Positions 51,075 through 59,587 of a stretch of DNA of 64,000 nucleotides are shown piece after piece; within the stretch, counting starts at the first letter, position 1, and every line of letters begins with the position of its first letter. Origin of the DNA: Thiohalocapsa sp. PB-PSB1 (GTDB taxonomy: Bacteria > Pseudomonadota > Gammaproteobacteria > Chromatiales > Chromatiaceae); assembly GCA_016745215.1 (NCBI GenBank), contig CP050890.1, positions 4,340,001 to 4,404,000 on the forward strand, given 5' to 3'. A model generated the notes under the pieces. The model had not been told where the DNA came from and ran no database searches. It worked only from the letters and a program-made list of their open reading frames with translations. The position numbers and the translations under genes were made by a program.

Positions 51075-51343
51075 ATGCCAGTCCCGCGCCCCATTGACTT
51101 CGAGACGCCCGCCACCGTCGGGGAAGCCAGCCCTGCGCCCAGGGTTGTCGGAGCGCTGATAGACCACCCCGAACAGGGAAAAAGGTGCCGCAATCGATTC
51201 CAACATCCCGATCGTCGCATGCTCGAATCCCTGCAAATCCCCCAAATGCCGCCCGCGCCGTCTATGAAAACCCGATGCAAGGTATTGACAGCGCCTCCGA
51301 TGCTGGAGAAAAATCCATAGCCAACGCGACGCCAGCGTCAGTC

Positions 51344-51474
51344 GTCCAACAAATGCATCAGCCGGACGCCCGCGGTTCGTCGTAATTTGCAATTTCAGTG
51401 TATGACGCGAGCACAATCGTGGCGGCTCGTCTTATGCGAGACAGCGCGGGCGCCGGCTATGCATAACGTTAGAT
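51344..51474 (+). other. attC site of cassette C1
   Basis: R'' GTCCAAC and R' GTTAGAT enclose 131 bases. The arms AAATGCATCAGCCGGACGCC and (reverse complement) ATGCATAGCCGGCGCCCGCG pair except for two single extra bases on one side, the extrahelical bases typical of attC. Confidence 0.9.
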
Positions 51475-53172
51475 TAAAACGCTATCGCGTTGGAAGAGAC
51501 CACACCCGAGACAAAGCAGCACCGGCGCTGAAATAAACAATCAACAAGAAAAAGAATAAGCACACGCAATGGCATCGCCATTCCTTTCCTCTCCAACTCC
51601 CCATCACAGAGCGGGACACACGCACTCCGGCTCCAAGCAGAGACCGACGTTCGAAGTCGCCGACATCCTGCGCGCGCATTTGCCCGACTCCCTGCACGAG
51701 CACTCCCATCCGCTGCACGTGCACAAGGTACTCAGTGCCATCCAAAACTGCCGCACCGCGGCGCTGGGCGGGCACATCGACTACTGCACTGACTGCGGCA
51801 CCCTTTACAACAGCTACAACTCCTGTCGCGACCGCCACTGCCCGAAATGTCAAGGGCTGGAGAAAGCGCGCTGGATCGAAGCGCGCAAAGACGAACTGCT
51901 GCCGGTGCCCTATTTTCATACCGTCTTCACGCTGCCGCATGCGATCAACGACTGGGTGGGGTGGAACGACAAACTGATTTACGACCTGCTGTTCGCCAGC
52001 GCAACGGACACCCTGCAAGCCTTTGCCGCTCGTCATTGGAACGGAACCCTCGGCATCACCGCCGTGCTGCACACCTGGGGCCAGACGATGGAGCGCCACA
52101 TCCATCTGCACTGCATCGTCCCAGGCGGAGCTTTAACGTTCGATGGCGAACAGTTCAAACCCTGCCCGCATCGTGACTGGTTATTCCCGGTCAAAGCGCT
52201 GTCCAAGGTCTTCCGCGGAAACTACCTCGAGCGCCTGGAGCACGCGCATACCACAGGCGAGCTGAAGACACCGCCGGGCACGCACTTCGCCGCGTTGCGC
52301 AAGGCACTGCGCGAGCACGACTGGGTGGTCTACGCCAAACCCCCGTTCGGCGGACCGCAACAGATCATCGACTACCTCGGGCGATACACCCACCGCATTG
52401 CCATCAGCAACCACCGCATCCTCAATCTTGCCGACGGCAAAGTCACCTTCACCTGGAAAGACTATAAAGACGGCGCCAAGACCAAAGTGATGACGCTGGA
52501 CGCCAACGAATTTATCCGGCGGTTCACGCTGCACATCCTGCCGCCGCGCTTCACCCGCATCCGCCACTACGGACTGCTCGCCTGCGGACACCGCGCGACC
52601 AAGCTCAATCGTGCCAAAGCGCTGCTTGGCCTAGCGCCGGTGACGACGACCAAAGTGCGCGAGCCCTACGACGTCTTGCTGCAACGCCTGACCGGCAAAG
52701 ACATCCACGTCTGCCCGAGCTGCGGCGGACGGCTACGACGTCAGCGCGACCTTGCGCCCACCATTGGACCCGCTCGCGGCCAAGACCCGCCGCTTGCGTG
52801 CGAGGCGGCCTGATGCACATCTCCTCCACTCGATCCGCATCGGCTCGGGACAGTGCTGCTATGTTGCGACGCGACCGCGGTGAGCGAAAAACCGTTGTGC
52901 TCCATGCGAAATCGCTGCGCCCGCGGGACCGAGCGCGCGCAACGGAGCCTTGCTCGTGCAACTGCGCCAACATCAGCGGGAGTTTCCAGGCCCCACCCAG
53001 GGCTTGACTGTTGTAGAATCCACATAGCGGTTCGCTGAGACGGACACTGAAGCGAACAAAAAAATGTTTTAATCTAACAGGGCGTTGAACCTGCCGAGCC
53101 CGCGCCGGTCGGGCACCGCGGCGCTTCGCGCTCGCGGCCCGACCGGCGCGGGCTCGGCAGGTTAACTAAACG
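51469..53172 (+). repeat. Cassette C2: first copy of a duplicated 1,704-base cassette
   Basis: The segment is repeated at 60603-62306 with the same length and, by eye, about seven substitutions. The duplicated unit starts and ends exactly at the attC crossover points, not at IS91-type ends. Confidence 0.92.
51569..52813 (+). CDS. IS91-family HUH transposase, cassette C2 (copy 1)
   Basis: The 414-residue protein has zinc ligands (CTDCGTLYNSYNSCRDRHCPKC), HUH motif RHIHLHCIVPGG, nucleophile region IDYLGRYTHRIAISNHR and C-terminal CPSCGGR. It is a distant relative of the C1 enzyme, not a copy of it. It differs from the C7 copy by two residues (Ala/Gly in THFxALRK, Gln/His in LLxRLTG). About 258 bases between the stop and the attC hold no convincing gene. 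Confidence 0.92.
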   Translation: MASPFLSSPTPHHRAGHTHSGSKQRPTFEVADILRAHLPDSLHEHSHPLHVHKVLSAIQNCRTAALGGHIDYCTDCGTLYNSYNSCRDRHCPKCQGLEKARWIEARKDELLPVPYFHTVFTLPHAINDWVGWNDKLIYDLLFASATDTLQAFAARHWNGTLGITAVLHTWGQTMERHIHLHCIVPGGALTFDGEQFKPCPHRDWLFPVKALSKVFRGNYLERLEHAHTTGELKTPPGTHFAALRKALREHDWVVYAKPPFGGPQQIIDYLGRYTHRIAISNHRILNLADGKVTFTWKDYKDGAKTKVMTLDANEFIRRFTLHILPPRFTRIRHYGLLACGHRATKLNRAKALLGLAPVTTTKVREPYDVLLQRLTGKDIHVCPSCGGRLRRQRDLAPTIGPARGQDPPLACEAA

Positions 53173-53178
53173 TTATGC
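53072..53178 (+). other. attC site of cassette C2
   Basis: R'' ATCTAAC and R' GTTATGC bound 107 bases with a long GC-rich hairpin (CTGCCGAGCCCGCGCCGGTC pairs with GACCGGCGCGGGCTCGGCAG) closed by a CGCTTCGCG-type loop. Confidence 0.92.
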
Positions 53179-53229
53179 CCTCAATCTGATCTCGATAACA
53201 CAGCAGCAAACAGCATGAGGTAACTGCAA

Positions 53230-56200
53230 ATGCGACTATCGCAACAATCGTGGCTCATTAGTCTGTTCTTTCTGATAGTTTGTCTGTTCTCTTTATCGGT
53301 ACGAGCTGCCCTGATTACTTTTGAATCAGGTTCGGACTCGGTACCGATCAGAGTTGCAGAGCCGGGAATTCAGTTCACAACTACTGACGGGCAGGACTGG
53401 GTTTACGGGGATTGGCGCACGGGTTCGTACAACGGCCTTTACCCGAATGGGCGCTACTTCTCTTTCGGAAATTTCTTCGCATGGCTCGGCCCCAATCAGG
53501 GGCTGGGCCGCATCGATTTCGACATAGACGTCGCCGAGGCTGTTCAGGTCCGTTACAGCAGCTTTTCGACAGTGCGCCTTGAGGCATTCAGCGCCGGAGG
53601 CGTCCTTCTGGCTTCAGACGTCGGTAGCGGAAACCTCGATACTGGCAGCATGGGCATCCTAGAGGTCGAAGAGCCTGGAATTGCCTACGTCCACGTCCAC
53701 GACTCCGGGAACTACTGGCTAGTTGACAATCTCGACTTCGAACTCGCTGATGTCAGGCTTCTTGAGCTGGATCTTCAGGAGGACGCGAACGAGGTGGAAC
53801 ACCGCACGGACGAGTACGACGATCTGATCGTCTTCCGGCGGGCCGGTGAGCTAAACGTCAACGTTGTGGTCACGCAAGGGTACGACAAGGATTACTACGA
53901 TCTGACGCTGATCGCCAAGGGACCCGACGGCGTCGAGTCCGTTGCGATACCCGGCACAGGGCATGGGGCAACCGACTGGTTTATACAACTCGGCGAACCC
54001 CAACCGAAGAGCTGGTTGCCGATCTTCACGTTCGACGACTACGTCGTGGTCCCGGTGAAGGTTTTCGCGCCCTATGACATCCCGGTTGGTGAATACGAAC
54101 TGTCGGCGCGGCTTCAGCGTAAGAATGGTGTCGGCACACCGGAAACACTTGCCGCAGAAGATCCCATCTACTTTATTTTTAATCCTTGGAGCACTCTGGA
54201 CGACGACGTCTTCGATGCATCGTGGAGCGATGGGGAACGAGCCGCCTATGTCCTGAACGAACGCGGCACTATTTTTGTTGGAGCAGGAGCGACCTCACCG
54301 AAAAGTTGGAATTACGCCCAATTCGACGATGCGGTATTCGAGATCACGCTCCAACTCTTGGAAGGCTTACCAGTGACTGATCGCAACAAAGCATGGAGGG
54401 TCTCCCGCCACCTGTCGGCCGTTGCTAACAGCCAGAACGACGGCGGAGTATTGGTGGGCAAATGGTGTAAAGCCGATGACATACTTTGCTACTTAAACAT
54501 GATTTTGACCGGGAGGTCTCCGAGTTCTTGGTCAAGCTCAAAGGACATATTCCGAAGCTACAGGAGTTCAGGGTCCGTGAAGTACGGTCAGTGCTGGGTT
54601 TTTGGCGGCGTCCTGAACAGTATGGCGAGGAGCCTCGGTATTCCCTCGCGGGTCGTTACTAACACCCGTTCCGCACACGATACGCAGCCCTATGACGGCA
54701 AGATCACCACTTACATAGGAACGCCTCCGCCGGGTGAAAGAGGCGAGTCGATCTGGAATTTCCATGTGTGGAACGAAGCATGGATGAACCGCCCCGATCG
54801 AAGTACTCACGCGACGGCACGCTGGCAAGCGTTCGATGGAACGCCTCAAGAGCTTTCCGATGGATTGTTTCAAGCGGGGCCGGCGCCAGTGACCGCCATT
54901 AAGGCAGATGTCGGAGGGCGTTTCGATGTAGATTTCATTCGGGCGGAGGTGCAGGCCACTGAAGAGCAAATCTTTTACGACCCCAGCACCGGCACCGAGA
55001 CCGTATTGAATAGCTCGCAGTTCCGCTCAGATTATATGCCAACCCTTAACGTCTCCGGAGGCGGTGCCATGGACCTTCTGCACAACTATTGCGAGGACTG
55101 TTTGATGCTGCCGGCATTGGATATGGACACCAACCACCACTACGTTAGTGTTCTTGGCCTACTAGGATCAGGCTTGAATCTTCTTATCCCCTCCGTTCAT
55201 GCTGCATCACCGCTGGCCGGAATGCATGCAGTTAACATTTCGTTCGACGGACCCGTGAGCTTGGGTGGAACCGCCACCGGCAACATTGCGATCACGAATT
55301 CAGGCGTCGTTGAAGACACAGTTACCGTGCACGTCTTCTTCAAGTCACGGTCCAGCAACGGGGACACAATCGAGGATTGGGGCCAGACGACGACGCCCGG
55401 CGTCGCCATTTCCTCTGGGGGAACAGTGACGATGCCTTTCAGCTTCGCTGTCCCATTCACGGATCGCGTGATGCCGGGTTTCGATGGCTACGCACTCCAA
55501 GTAGCTGTCATCGGTCAGAACGGCGCTGGCGGGAACGAAGAGATCGGGAATGTGTCGGGTGCAAGTCTCGACGTGTCCGCAACAGCGGTTTCGTCGGACG
55601 GCAGCGCTGTCGTTTCGGCAGTGCTTCGGAACACCTTGGAAAGGGATATGACCGGTGTCGTGCTGACAATGCAGGGTCCGCCCGAGGCACAAATCTCGGA
55701 GCCCGTTGCGGTGCCGGTCGGTCTGCTTGCTGCGGGATACGACGTGGAGGCTGAATGGACTGTGCAAGTCCCTCCCGGTAAGCATGACTTTGCAGTCGAG
55801 GTGATAGCGGACGGCCTCCTGCCGTCTTACGGACATGTCGCGGTGGATAACCCGGGACCCGCTTCGCTGAAGCTGCGCATTGACGCGCCGGTAACCGTTT
55901 CTTTGGGTCAGCCGGTGAATGCTTCCGTAGATGTTTACAACACGGGAGGTGTACCACTTGACGCCGATGTCACGGTGAGGTTCTCCGAGGGGCTGGGTGG
56001 CGGAGAGCAGGTTTTTCAGGTAGCCAACCTGGAAGGAGGCCTGTTCCAGCCGCTTGATTTCAATGTGCAAGGGTCAGAGACAGGAGTGCAACCTCTCTTG
56101 GTCACCGCAATTGCACAGACGGCGGAGGGGGAGATCGAGGCAACAGCAAGTACGGTACTCGCCGTTACCACCGCGCCGGTTCAAGCAGAGGTTATTCTGA

Positions 56201-56841
56201 CTCCGAGCACTCTGTCTGCGGGCACTCCGGGGGCCGCGGATATGACCGTGAGTACCAATGCAGGCAGCGAAACGCAGGTGCAGCTCGTCGCCACGGCCTC
56301 CGATGCCGACAAGCGATACGGGATTTACGACAACACCCAAAGAATTCTTTCGGAGTCCGTAACCGTCCCTTCCGGTGGCAAAGTCCTGACTCTGAGACTG
56401 GACGAATCGACCACTGGTGGGTGGATTCGGGTCACTGCGATCCCGGAATCTGATCCCACCGGTACTTCAACTGCGCAACTGACGATCTTGGGTCCCGATC
56501 CCTTGGTGGTCGTAGATTCCCGCGTAGATGTTCGATTCGGCGCAACTCGATACGACCGGCGCACCGGTCGCTTTTCCTACCCGGTCACGGTCACCAACAT
56601 CTCTGGAAGCAATCTCAACGGGGCGGCAAGGCTGGTTATCAGTGGTATCCAGCCAGCCGAGGCCACAGTTGCAAATGCGGATGGGACCCTGCCTGACGGC
56701 CGACCCTACCTTGACCTACTGCCCAACAACGAGAACTGGGGAGCCGGCGAGTCCCTCCCGGTGGTCATACTGGAGATACATAACCCGGTCCGGGCACGCG
56801 TGAGCTTCGAGCACCAAGTTCTCGCTGTCATCCCGCAGTAA
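53230..56841 (+). CDS. Secreted transglutaminase of animal (factor XIII/TG2) type with C-terminal extensions
   Basis: The 1,203-residue protein has a signal peptide (MRLSQQSWLISLFFLIVCLF, cleavage near RAA). Residues 27-172 form a beta-rich domain. Residues 175-313 resemble the animal transglutaminase N-domain (EHRTDEYDDLIVFRR). The core starts at FNPW (318): Trp412 (GVLVGKW), Cys455 (KYGQCWVF), His512 (IWNFHVWNEAWMNRPD) and Asp536 (WQAFDGTPQE). Spacings of 57 and 24 residues match TG2 (277/335/358). A calcium-site-like NSQNDGG precedes Trp412. Residues about 650-860 resemble the two C-terminal barrels (RNTLERDMTGVVLTMQGP). Further beta-rich repeats follow. The predicted role is calcium-dependent Gln-Lys cross-linking outside the cell. 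Activity is inferred from motifs only. Confidence 0.85.
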   Translation: MRLSQQSWLISLFFLIVCLFSLSVRAALITFESGSDSVPIRVAEPGIQFTTTDGQDWVYGDWRTGSYNGLYPNGRYFSFGNFFAWLGPNQGLGRIDFDIDVAEAVQVRYSSFSTVRLEAFSAGGVLLASDVGSGNLDTGSMGILEVEEPGIAYVHVHDSGNYWLVDNLDFELADVRLLELDLQEDANEVEHRTDEYDDLIVFRRAGELNVNVVVTQGYDKDYYDLTLIAKGPDGVESVAIPGTGHGATDWFIQLGEPQPKSWLPIFTFDDYVVVPVKVFAPYDIPVGEYELSARLQRKNGVGTPETLAAEDPIYFIFNPWSTLDDDVFDASWSDGERAAYVLNERGTIFVGAGATSPKSWNYAQFDDAVFEITLQLLEGLPVTDRNKAWRVSRHLSAVANSQNDGGVLVGKWCKADDILCYLNMILTGRSPSSWSSSKDIFRSYRSSGSVKYGQCWVFGGVLNSMARSLGIPSRVVTNTRSAHDTQPYDGKITTYIGTPPPGERGESIWNFHVWNEAWMNRPDRSTHATARWQAFDGTPQELSDGLFQAGPAPVTAIKADVGGRFDVDFIRAEVQATEEQIFYDPSTGTETVLNSSQFRSDYMPTLNVSGGGAMDLLHNYCEDCLMLPALDMDTNHHYVSVLGLLGSGLNLLIPSVHAASPLAGMHAVNISFDGPVSLGGTATGNIAITNSGVVEDTVTVHVFFKSRSSNGDTIEDWGQTTTPGVAISSGGTVTMPFSFAVPFTDRVMPGFDGYALQVAVIGQNGAGGNEEIGNVSGASLDVSATAVSSDGSAVVSAVLRNTLERDMTGVVLTMQGPPEAQISEPVAVPVGLLAAGYDVEAEWTVQVPPGKHDFAVEVIADGLLPSYGHVAVDNPGPASLKLRIDAPVTVSLGQPVNASVDVYNTGGVPLDADVTVRFSEGLGGGEQVFQVANLEGGLFQPLDFNVQGSETGVQPLLVTAIAQTAEGEIEATASTVLAVTTAPVQAEVILTPSTLSAGTPGAADMTVSTNAGSETQVQLVATASDADKRYGIYDNTQRILSESVTVPSGGKVLTLRLDESTTGGWIRVTAIPESDPTGTSTAQLTILGPDPLVVVDSRVDVRFGATRYDRRTGRFSYPVTVTNISGSNLNGAARLVISGIQPAEATVANADGTLPDGRPYLDLLPNNENWGAGESLPVVILEIHNPVRARVSFEHQVLAVIPQ

Positions 56842-56971
56842 TGGAAAACGAGCGGGCTGTTGCGTGAGGATGACGTTTCAGCCCGTCACGAAAGGGTACC
56901 TTACGCTATCGTGCTTCCGGAGCCTACCTCTGGGAGCGCTGGTTCTTACTATTGTCCTGGAGAGGTTCCAT

Positions 56972-57607
56972 ATGTGCCATGCCATGCTTCGAAATCCCAC
57001 AATTGCGATCGCCTTTATGGCGTCCGCGATGATCTTCCCTACTCCTTTGGTGGCGATGCCCTTGGATATTGGCGACACTGGAGGCTTTGTCGTCTCTGAC
57101 TCGACGCTGGTATCTTTCGGTCCGGCGATCAACCAAGCTGTTCTTCTTGAGGATGCACTTTTTGGAGTCACGTATCTATCCAATGACCCTTTCCTCGGTG
57201 ACCCCGGTATCTTCCTGCCGGCGGACGCTGTAAGCCTAACGTTCGATTACAGCTTTACTACCACGGGAAGTGACAGCTTCCAAGTCAATCTTCTTGACGC
57301 TTCAGGAGCCCCCCTTTTTTTTAGCTTCTTGCATGACGGCGTCGCCCTCGGAGCGGGCAGTTTCTCCGGCGAAGATATCAGCGTAGATCTCCTAACGCTG
57401 TCTTTGCCCGGAAACGTGGTCGGTCTGGACTTTGTTATGACCTCTAACATCGGCGACCCTACGATCGATGCTGTTCTCTCTATTAGCGATGTCCAGATCA
57501 ATACAGCCGTGCCAGAGCCCGCAATAATCGCGCTGTTTCTAGCCGGCTTGCTGCTAACGATAATCTCGAATCTGAGTAGTCGGCAGAGAGCTCGCCCCAG
57601 ACTTTAG
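56972..57607 (+). CDS. PEP-CTERM-anchored surface protein
   Basis: ATG 56972 has a good ribosome site (GGAGAGG, six bases away) and gives 211 residues; the frame is open back to 56864. A signal peptide (about residues 1-28, ending LVAMP) is followed by a beta-rich domain. The C terminus is VPEPAIIALFLAGLLLTIIS then a basic tail (RQRARPRL): the Pro-Glu-Pro, hydrophobic segment and arginine end of exosortase substrates. It lies 130 bases after the transglutaminase in the same cassette, so the two move together. A role as partner or substrate is only a guess. Confidence 0.8.
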   Translation: MCHAMLRNPTIAIAFMASAMIFPTPLVAMPLDIGDTGGFVVSDSTLVSFGPAINQAVLLEDALFGVTYLSNDPFLGDPGIFLPADAVSLTFDYSFTTTGSDSFQVNLLDASGAPLFFSFLHDGVALGAGSFSGEDISVDLLTLSLPGNVVGLDFVMTSNIGDPTIDAVLSISDVQINTAVPEPAIIALFLAGLLLTIISNLSSRQRARPRL

Positions 57608-57743
57608 TCTCGCTACATGGAGTTAAACAGCGTAACACTTGCGAAAATAAGTCACGCAAAGCCGCGCATTCAGTTCAGAATTGAACTTGAATTCGCAGCA
57701 GCATGGTTTCTCACCCTTCGATGGGGTAACAATAACACGTCGA

Positions 57744-57817
57744 GCATAACACGGCGCTCAACCCGACCGCCCAAAGTGCTGGCGCACTTTGGTCGACGGG
57801 TTAGTTTGGCGTTATGC
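57744..57817 (+). other. attC site of cassette C3
   Basis: R'' GCATAAC and R' GTTATGC enclose 74 bases. The arms CTCAACCCGACCGCCCAAAG and (reverse complement) CTAACCCGTCGACCAAAGTG pair with the usual bulges. The cassette it closes, 4,639 bases, is far above normal cassette size. Confidence 0.9.
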
Positions 57818-57853
57818 GCGAAAATCAACCCCGCAGCATGCTGACTAAATGCA

Positions 57854-58111
57854 ATGGGCAAACTGGATAAACTCCGACTGAGAATCCTCCAAGGGTCTTC
57901 AGATGCGAATATCAACTTCACGGATTTGTGTGGACTCCTGCGGAGTCTCGGATTCGAGGAAAGAACAAAGGGAAGTCACCACATCTTCCGAAAAGAAGGC
58001 GTAGAAGAGAAGCCAAACCTTCAAAGCGATGGCGCGAAGGCAAAACCATATCAAGTACGCCAAGTTCGCGCCATTCTCGTCAAGTATCATCTCTCTGGAG
58101 AAGAAGGCTAA
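57854..58111 (+). CDS. hicA: HicA-family mRNA interferase toxin
   Basis: The 85-residue protein has the double-stranded RNA-binding-like HicA fold: FTDLCGLLRSLGFEERTKGSHHIFRKEG with the catalytic His in GSHHIF, then YQVRQVRAILVKYHL. HicA toxins cleave mRNA and are held by HicB. Its stop overlaps the hicB start as TAATG. It lies in cassette C4; toxin-antitoxin cassettes are thought to stabilise integron arrays. Confidence 0.92.
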   Translation: MGKLDKLRLRILQGSSDANINFTDLCGLLRSLGFEERTKGSHHIFRKEGVEEKPNLQSDGAKAKPYQVRQVRAILVKYHLSGEEG

Positions 58112-58323
58112 TGTTCAAGTACGAAACCATCATCTATTGGAGCGACGAGGATGCCGCGTATTTGGCAGAGGTTCCGGAGCTTCCTGGCTGCATTGCTCAT
58201 GGTTCGAGCTATGAGTTAGCGTTATCAAATGCGAAAGAAGCCATCCAGCTATGGGTCGATACCGCGCTTGAATTCGGCGATCCAGTACCAGAACCAAAAG
58301 GTCGTCGCCTAATGTACGCATAG
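58111..58323 (+). CDS. hicB: HicB-family antitoxin
   Basis: From ATG 58111 the product is 70 residues: MFKYETIIYWSDEDAAYLAE then VPELPGCIAHGSSYELALSNAKEAIQLW, the degenerate RNase H-like fold of HicB. No C-terminal DNA-binding domain is present, so it is the short form. The frame is open upstream to 57928, but that part overlaps hicA and is not conserved. Confidence 0.92.
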   Translation: MFKYETIIYWSDEDAAYLAEVPELPGCIAHGSSYELALSNAKEAIQLWVDTALEFGDPVPEPKGRRLMYA

Positions 58324-58325
58324 GC

Positions 58326-58415
58326 GCATAACAAATCCGCCAGCCCGACGCCAAACTGCGGCCACGCGCTTCGCGCGTGGCCGCAGTTTGGCGCGGGCTG
58401 CGGTTGACGTTAGCT
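58326..58415 (+). other. attC site of cassette C4
   Basis: R'' GCATAAC and R' GTTAGCT enclose 90 bases with a long stem (GCCAAACTGCGGCCACGCG and its complement) around CTTCG. It is nearly identical to the C5 site. Confidence 0.92.
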
Positions 58416-58452
58416 GCTCAGAAAACTTGAGCCAACTTAGGAGACGTAAGAA

Positions 58453-59490
58453 GTGACTCGAAAGCTCATAGCTGCTGCAACGATTGTCGTTGCGAGTTTC
58501 TCTGCAAACGCATCCAACCTAGTCCTTCAGGATAGTGAGACCAAGCTCTTGACGCCTGGCACTTATGTCTATGAGACGATCCAGCTAGGCCGGAACGCGA
58601 CCATTCTGCTTACCGGCACGACGAAACTTTCAGCCAAAACAATGTTGACTGATGCCGGGGCTCGGATCGAATACAAGAAAGGATCCGACTACCGGAACAA
58701 TGCCAAGATGCTCGAATTGGTAGTTCTGAATGGCGAAGGTATGCGGGGTATACTTTCGATTAATGGGAGCGCGGCAGACGGTACCGATGGGAAGAATGGC
58801 GCAAATGGTGCTCATGGAGATTCCGAGCACACCAAGACAGACACGTGTTACGAGCGGGTCTTAGGTGCAAAAGTACCTTACCCCTGCTTGCACCACACGG
58901 ACCCCACGCCCGGAGGCGCTGGTCAAAACGGTGGACACGGAGTGAACGGCGAAGAAGCCATGGATCTGGACGTTTCGCTGTATAAGCTCCATCCAAGCGT
59001 CCATGTCATTCTTAACTCCAACGGCGGCAATGGCGGAGATGGCGGCAATGGTGGAAACGGCGGAAATGGGGGTCGTGGCAAGAGAATCGAACGCGGAGCC
59101 AACGGCGGAAATGGTGGTAACGGAGGAAATGGCGGCAACGGGGGTGATGCCGGCGACATCGATGTCCTGCTTGTATATAAAGAAGGCACCCCAGAGGAAG
59201 AACTCGAGAAGCTGCAAAAATTCCTAGACGAGAACATCCATGCGATCCCCGGCGTCGGTGGCCGTCCTGGCATGGCCGGGATCGGTGGAACTGGTGGTGA
59301 CGGAGGTCCTGGGGGCCGTATCGGAGGAGCCGACGTGGGAATTAAGCGCGGGGGTGGTAATGGTGGCAGTTCCGGTGCGAATGGTCAGAAAGGCAGCCCT
59401 GGCGACCACGGGGAAACAAGCAAAGAGTTGATCGACGACTTAGAGTGGATTGACCGTAAGAGAACAACCGCCGACGAGCTTTTCAAGTAG
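58453..59490 (+). CDS. Secreted glycine-rich (GGNGG repeat) protein
   Basis: The 345-residue product (GTG start) has a signal peptide (MTRKLIAAATIVVASFSANA). A small N-terminal domain follows (about 22-100), then two blocks of Gly-Gly-Asn/Asp triplet repeats (about residues 193-235 and 272-320) split by an acidic helix (EEELEKLQKFLDENI). Short NGANGAH and GGAGQNGGHGVNG runs precede them. Regular Gly-X-Gly triplets of this kind form polyglycine II bundles in some antifreeze and tail-fibre proteins. I do not recognise the family, and no enzymatic motif is visible. It forms cassette C5. Confidence 0.75.
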   Translation: MTRKLIAAATIVVASFSANASNLVLQDSETKLLTPGTYVYETIQLGRNATILLTGTTKLSAKTMLTDAGARIEYKKGSDYRNNAKMLELVVLNGEGMRGILSINGSAADGTDGKNGANGAHGDSEHTKTDTCYERVLGAKVPYPCLHHTDPTPGGAGQNGGHGVNGEEAMDLDVSLYKLHPSVHVILNSNGGNGGDGGNGGNGGNGGRGKRIERGANGGNGGNGGNGGNGGDAGDIDVLLVYKEGTPEEELEKLQKFLDENIHAIPGVGGRPGMAGIGGTGGDGGPGGRIGGADVGIKRGGGNGGSSGANGQKGSPGDHGETSKELIDDLEWIDRKRTTADELFK

Positions 59491-59491
59491 T

Positions 59492-59580
59492 AGCTAACAA
59501 ACCCGCCAACCCGACGCCAAACTGCGGCCGGCGCTTCGCGCGTGGCCGCAGTTTGGCGCGGGCTGCGGTTGACGTTAGCC
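59492..59580 (+). other. attC site of cassette C5
   Basis: R'' AGCTAAC and R' GTTAGCC enclose 89 bases. It differs from the C4 site by only a few bases, including one deleted base near the loop. Confidence 0.92.
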
Positions 59581-59587
59581 TAAGAAC

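Noticed and set aside
51482..52111. A 209-codon frame on the minus strand, repeated at 60616-61245
   Set aside because: It lies antisense to the start of the C2 and C7 transposase genes and is kept open only by their composition. It exists twice because the cassette is duplicated.
51469..53172. Reading C2 as an ordinary IS91 insertion
   Set aside because: The duplicated unit ends at attC crossovers and its start core matches its own attC R'' core. No IS91-type ends or GAAC/CAAG junctions were seen at its limits.
57928..58110. Long N-terminal extension of HicB
   Set aside because: It overlaps hicA in another frame. The ATG at 58111 has the TAATG coupling and gives the standard HicB length.
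59020..59160. Short regular repeats resembling a CRISPR array
   Set aside because: They are in-frame GGN triplet codons of the glycine-rich protein without spacers of constant length.
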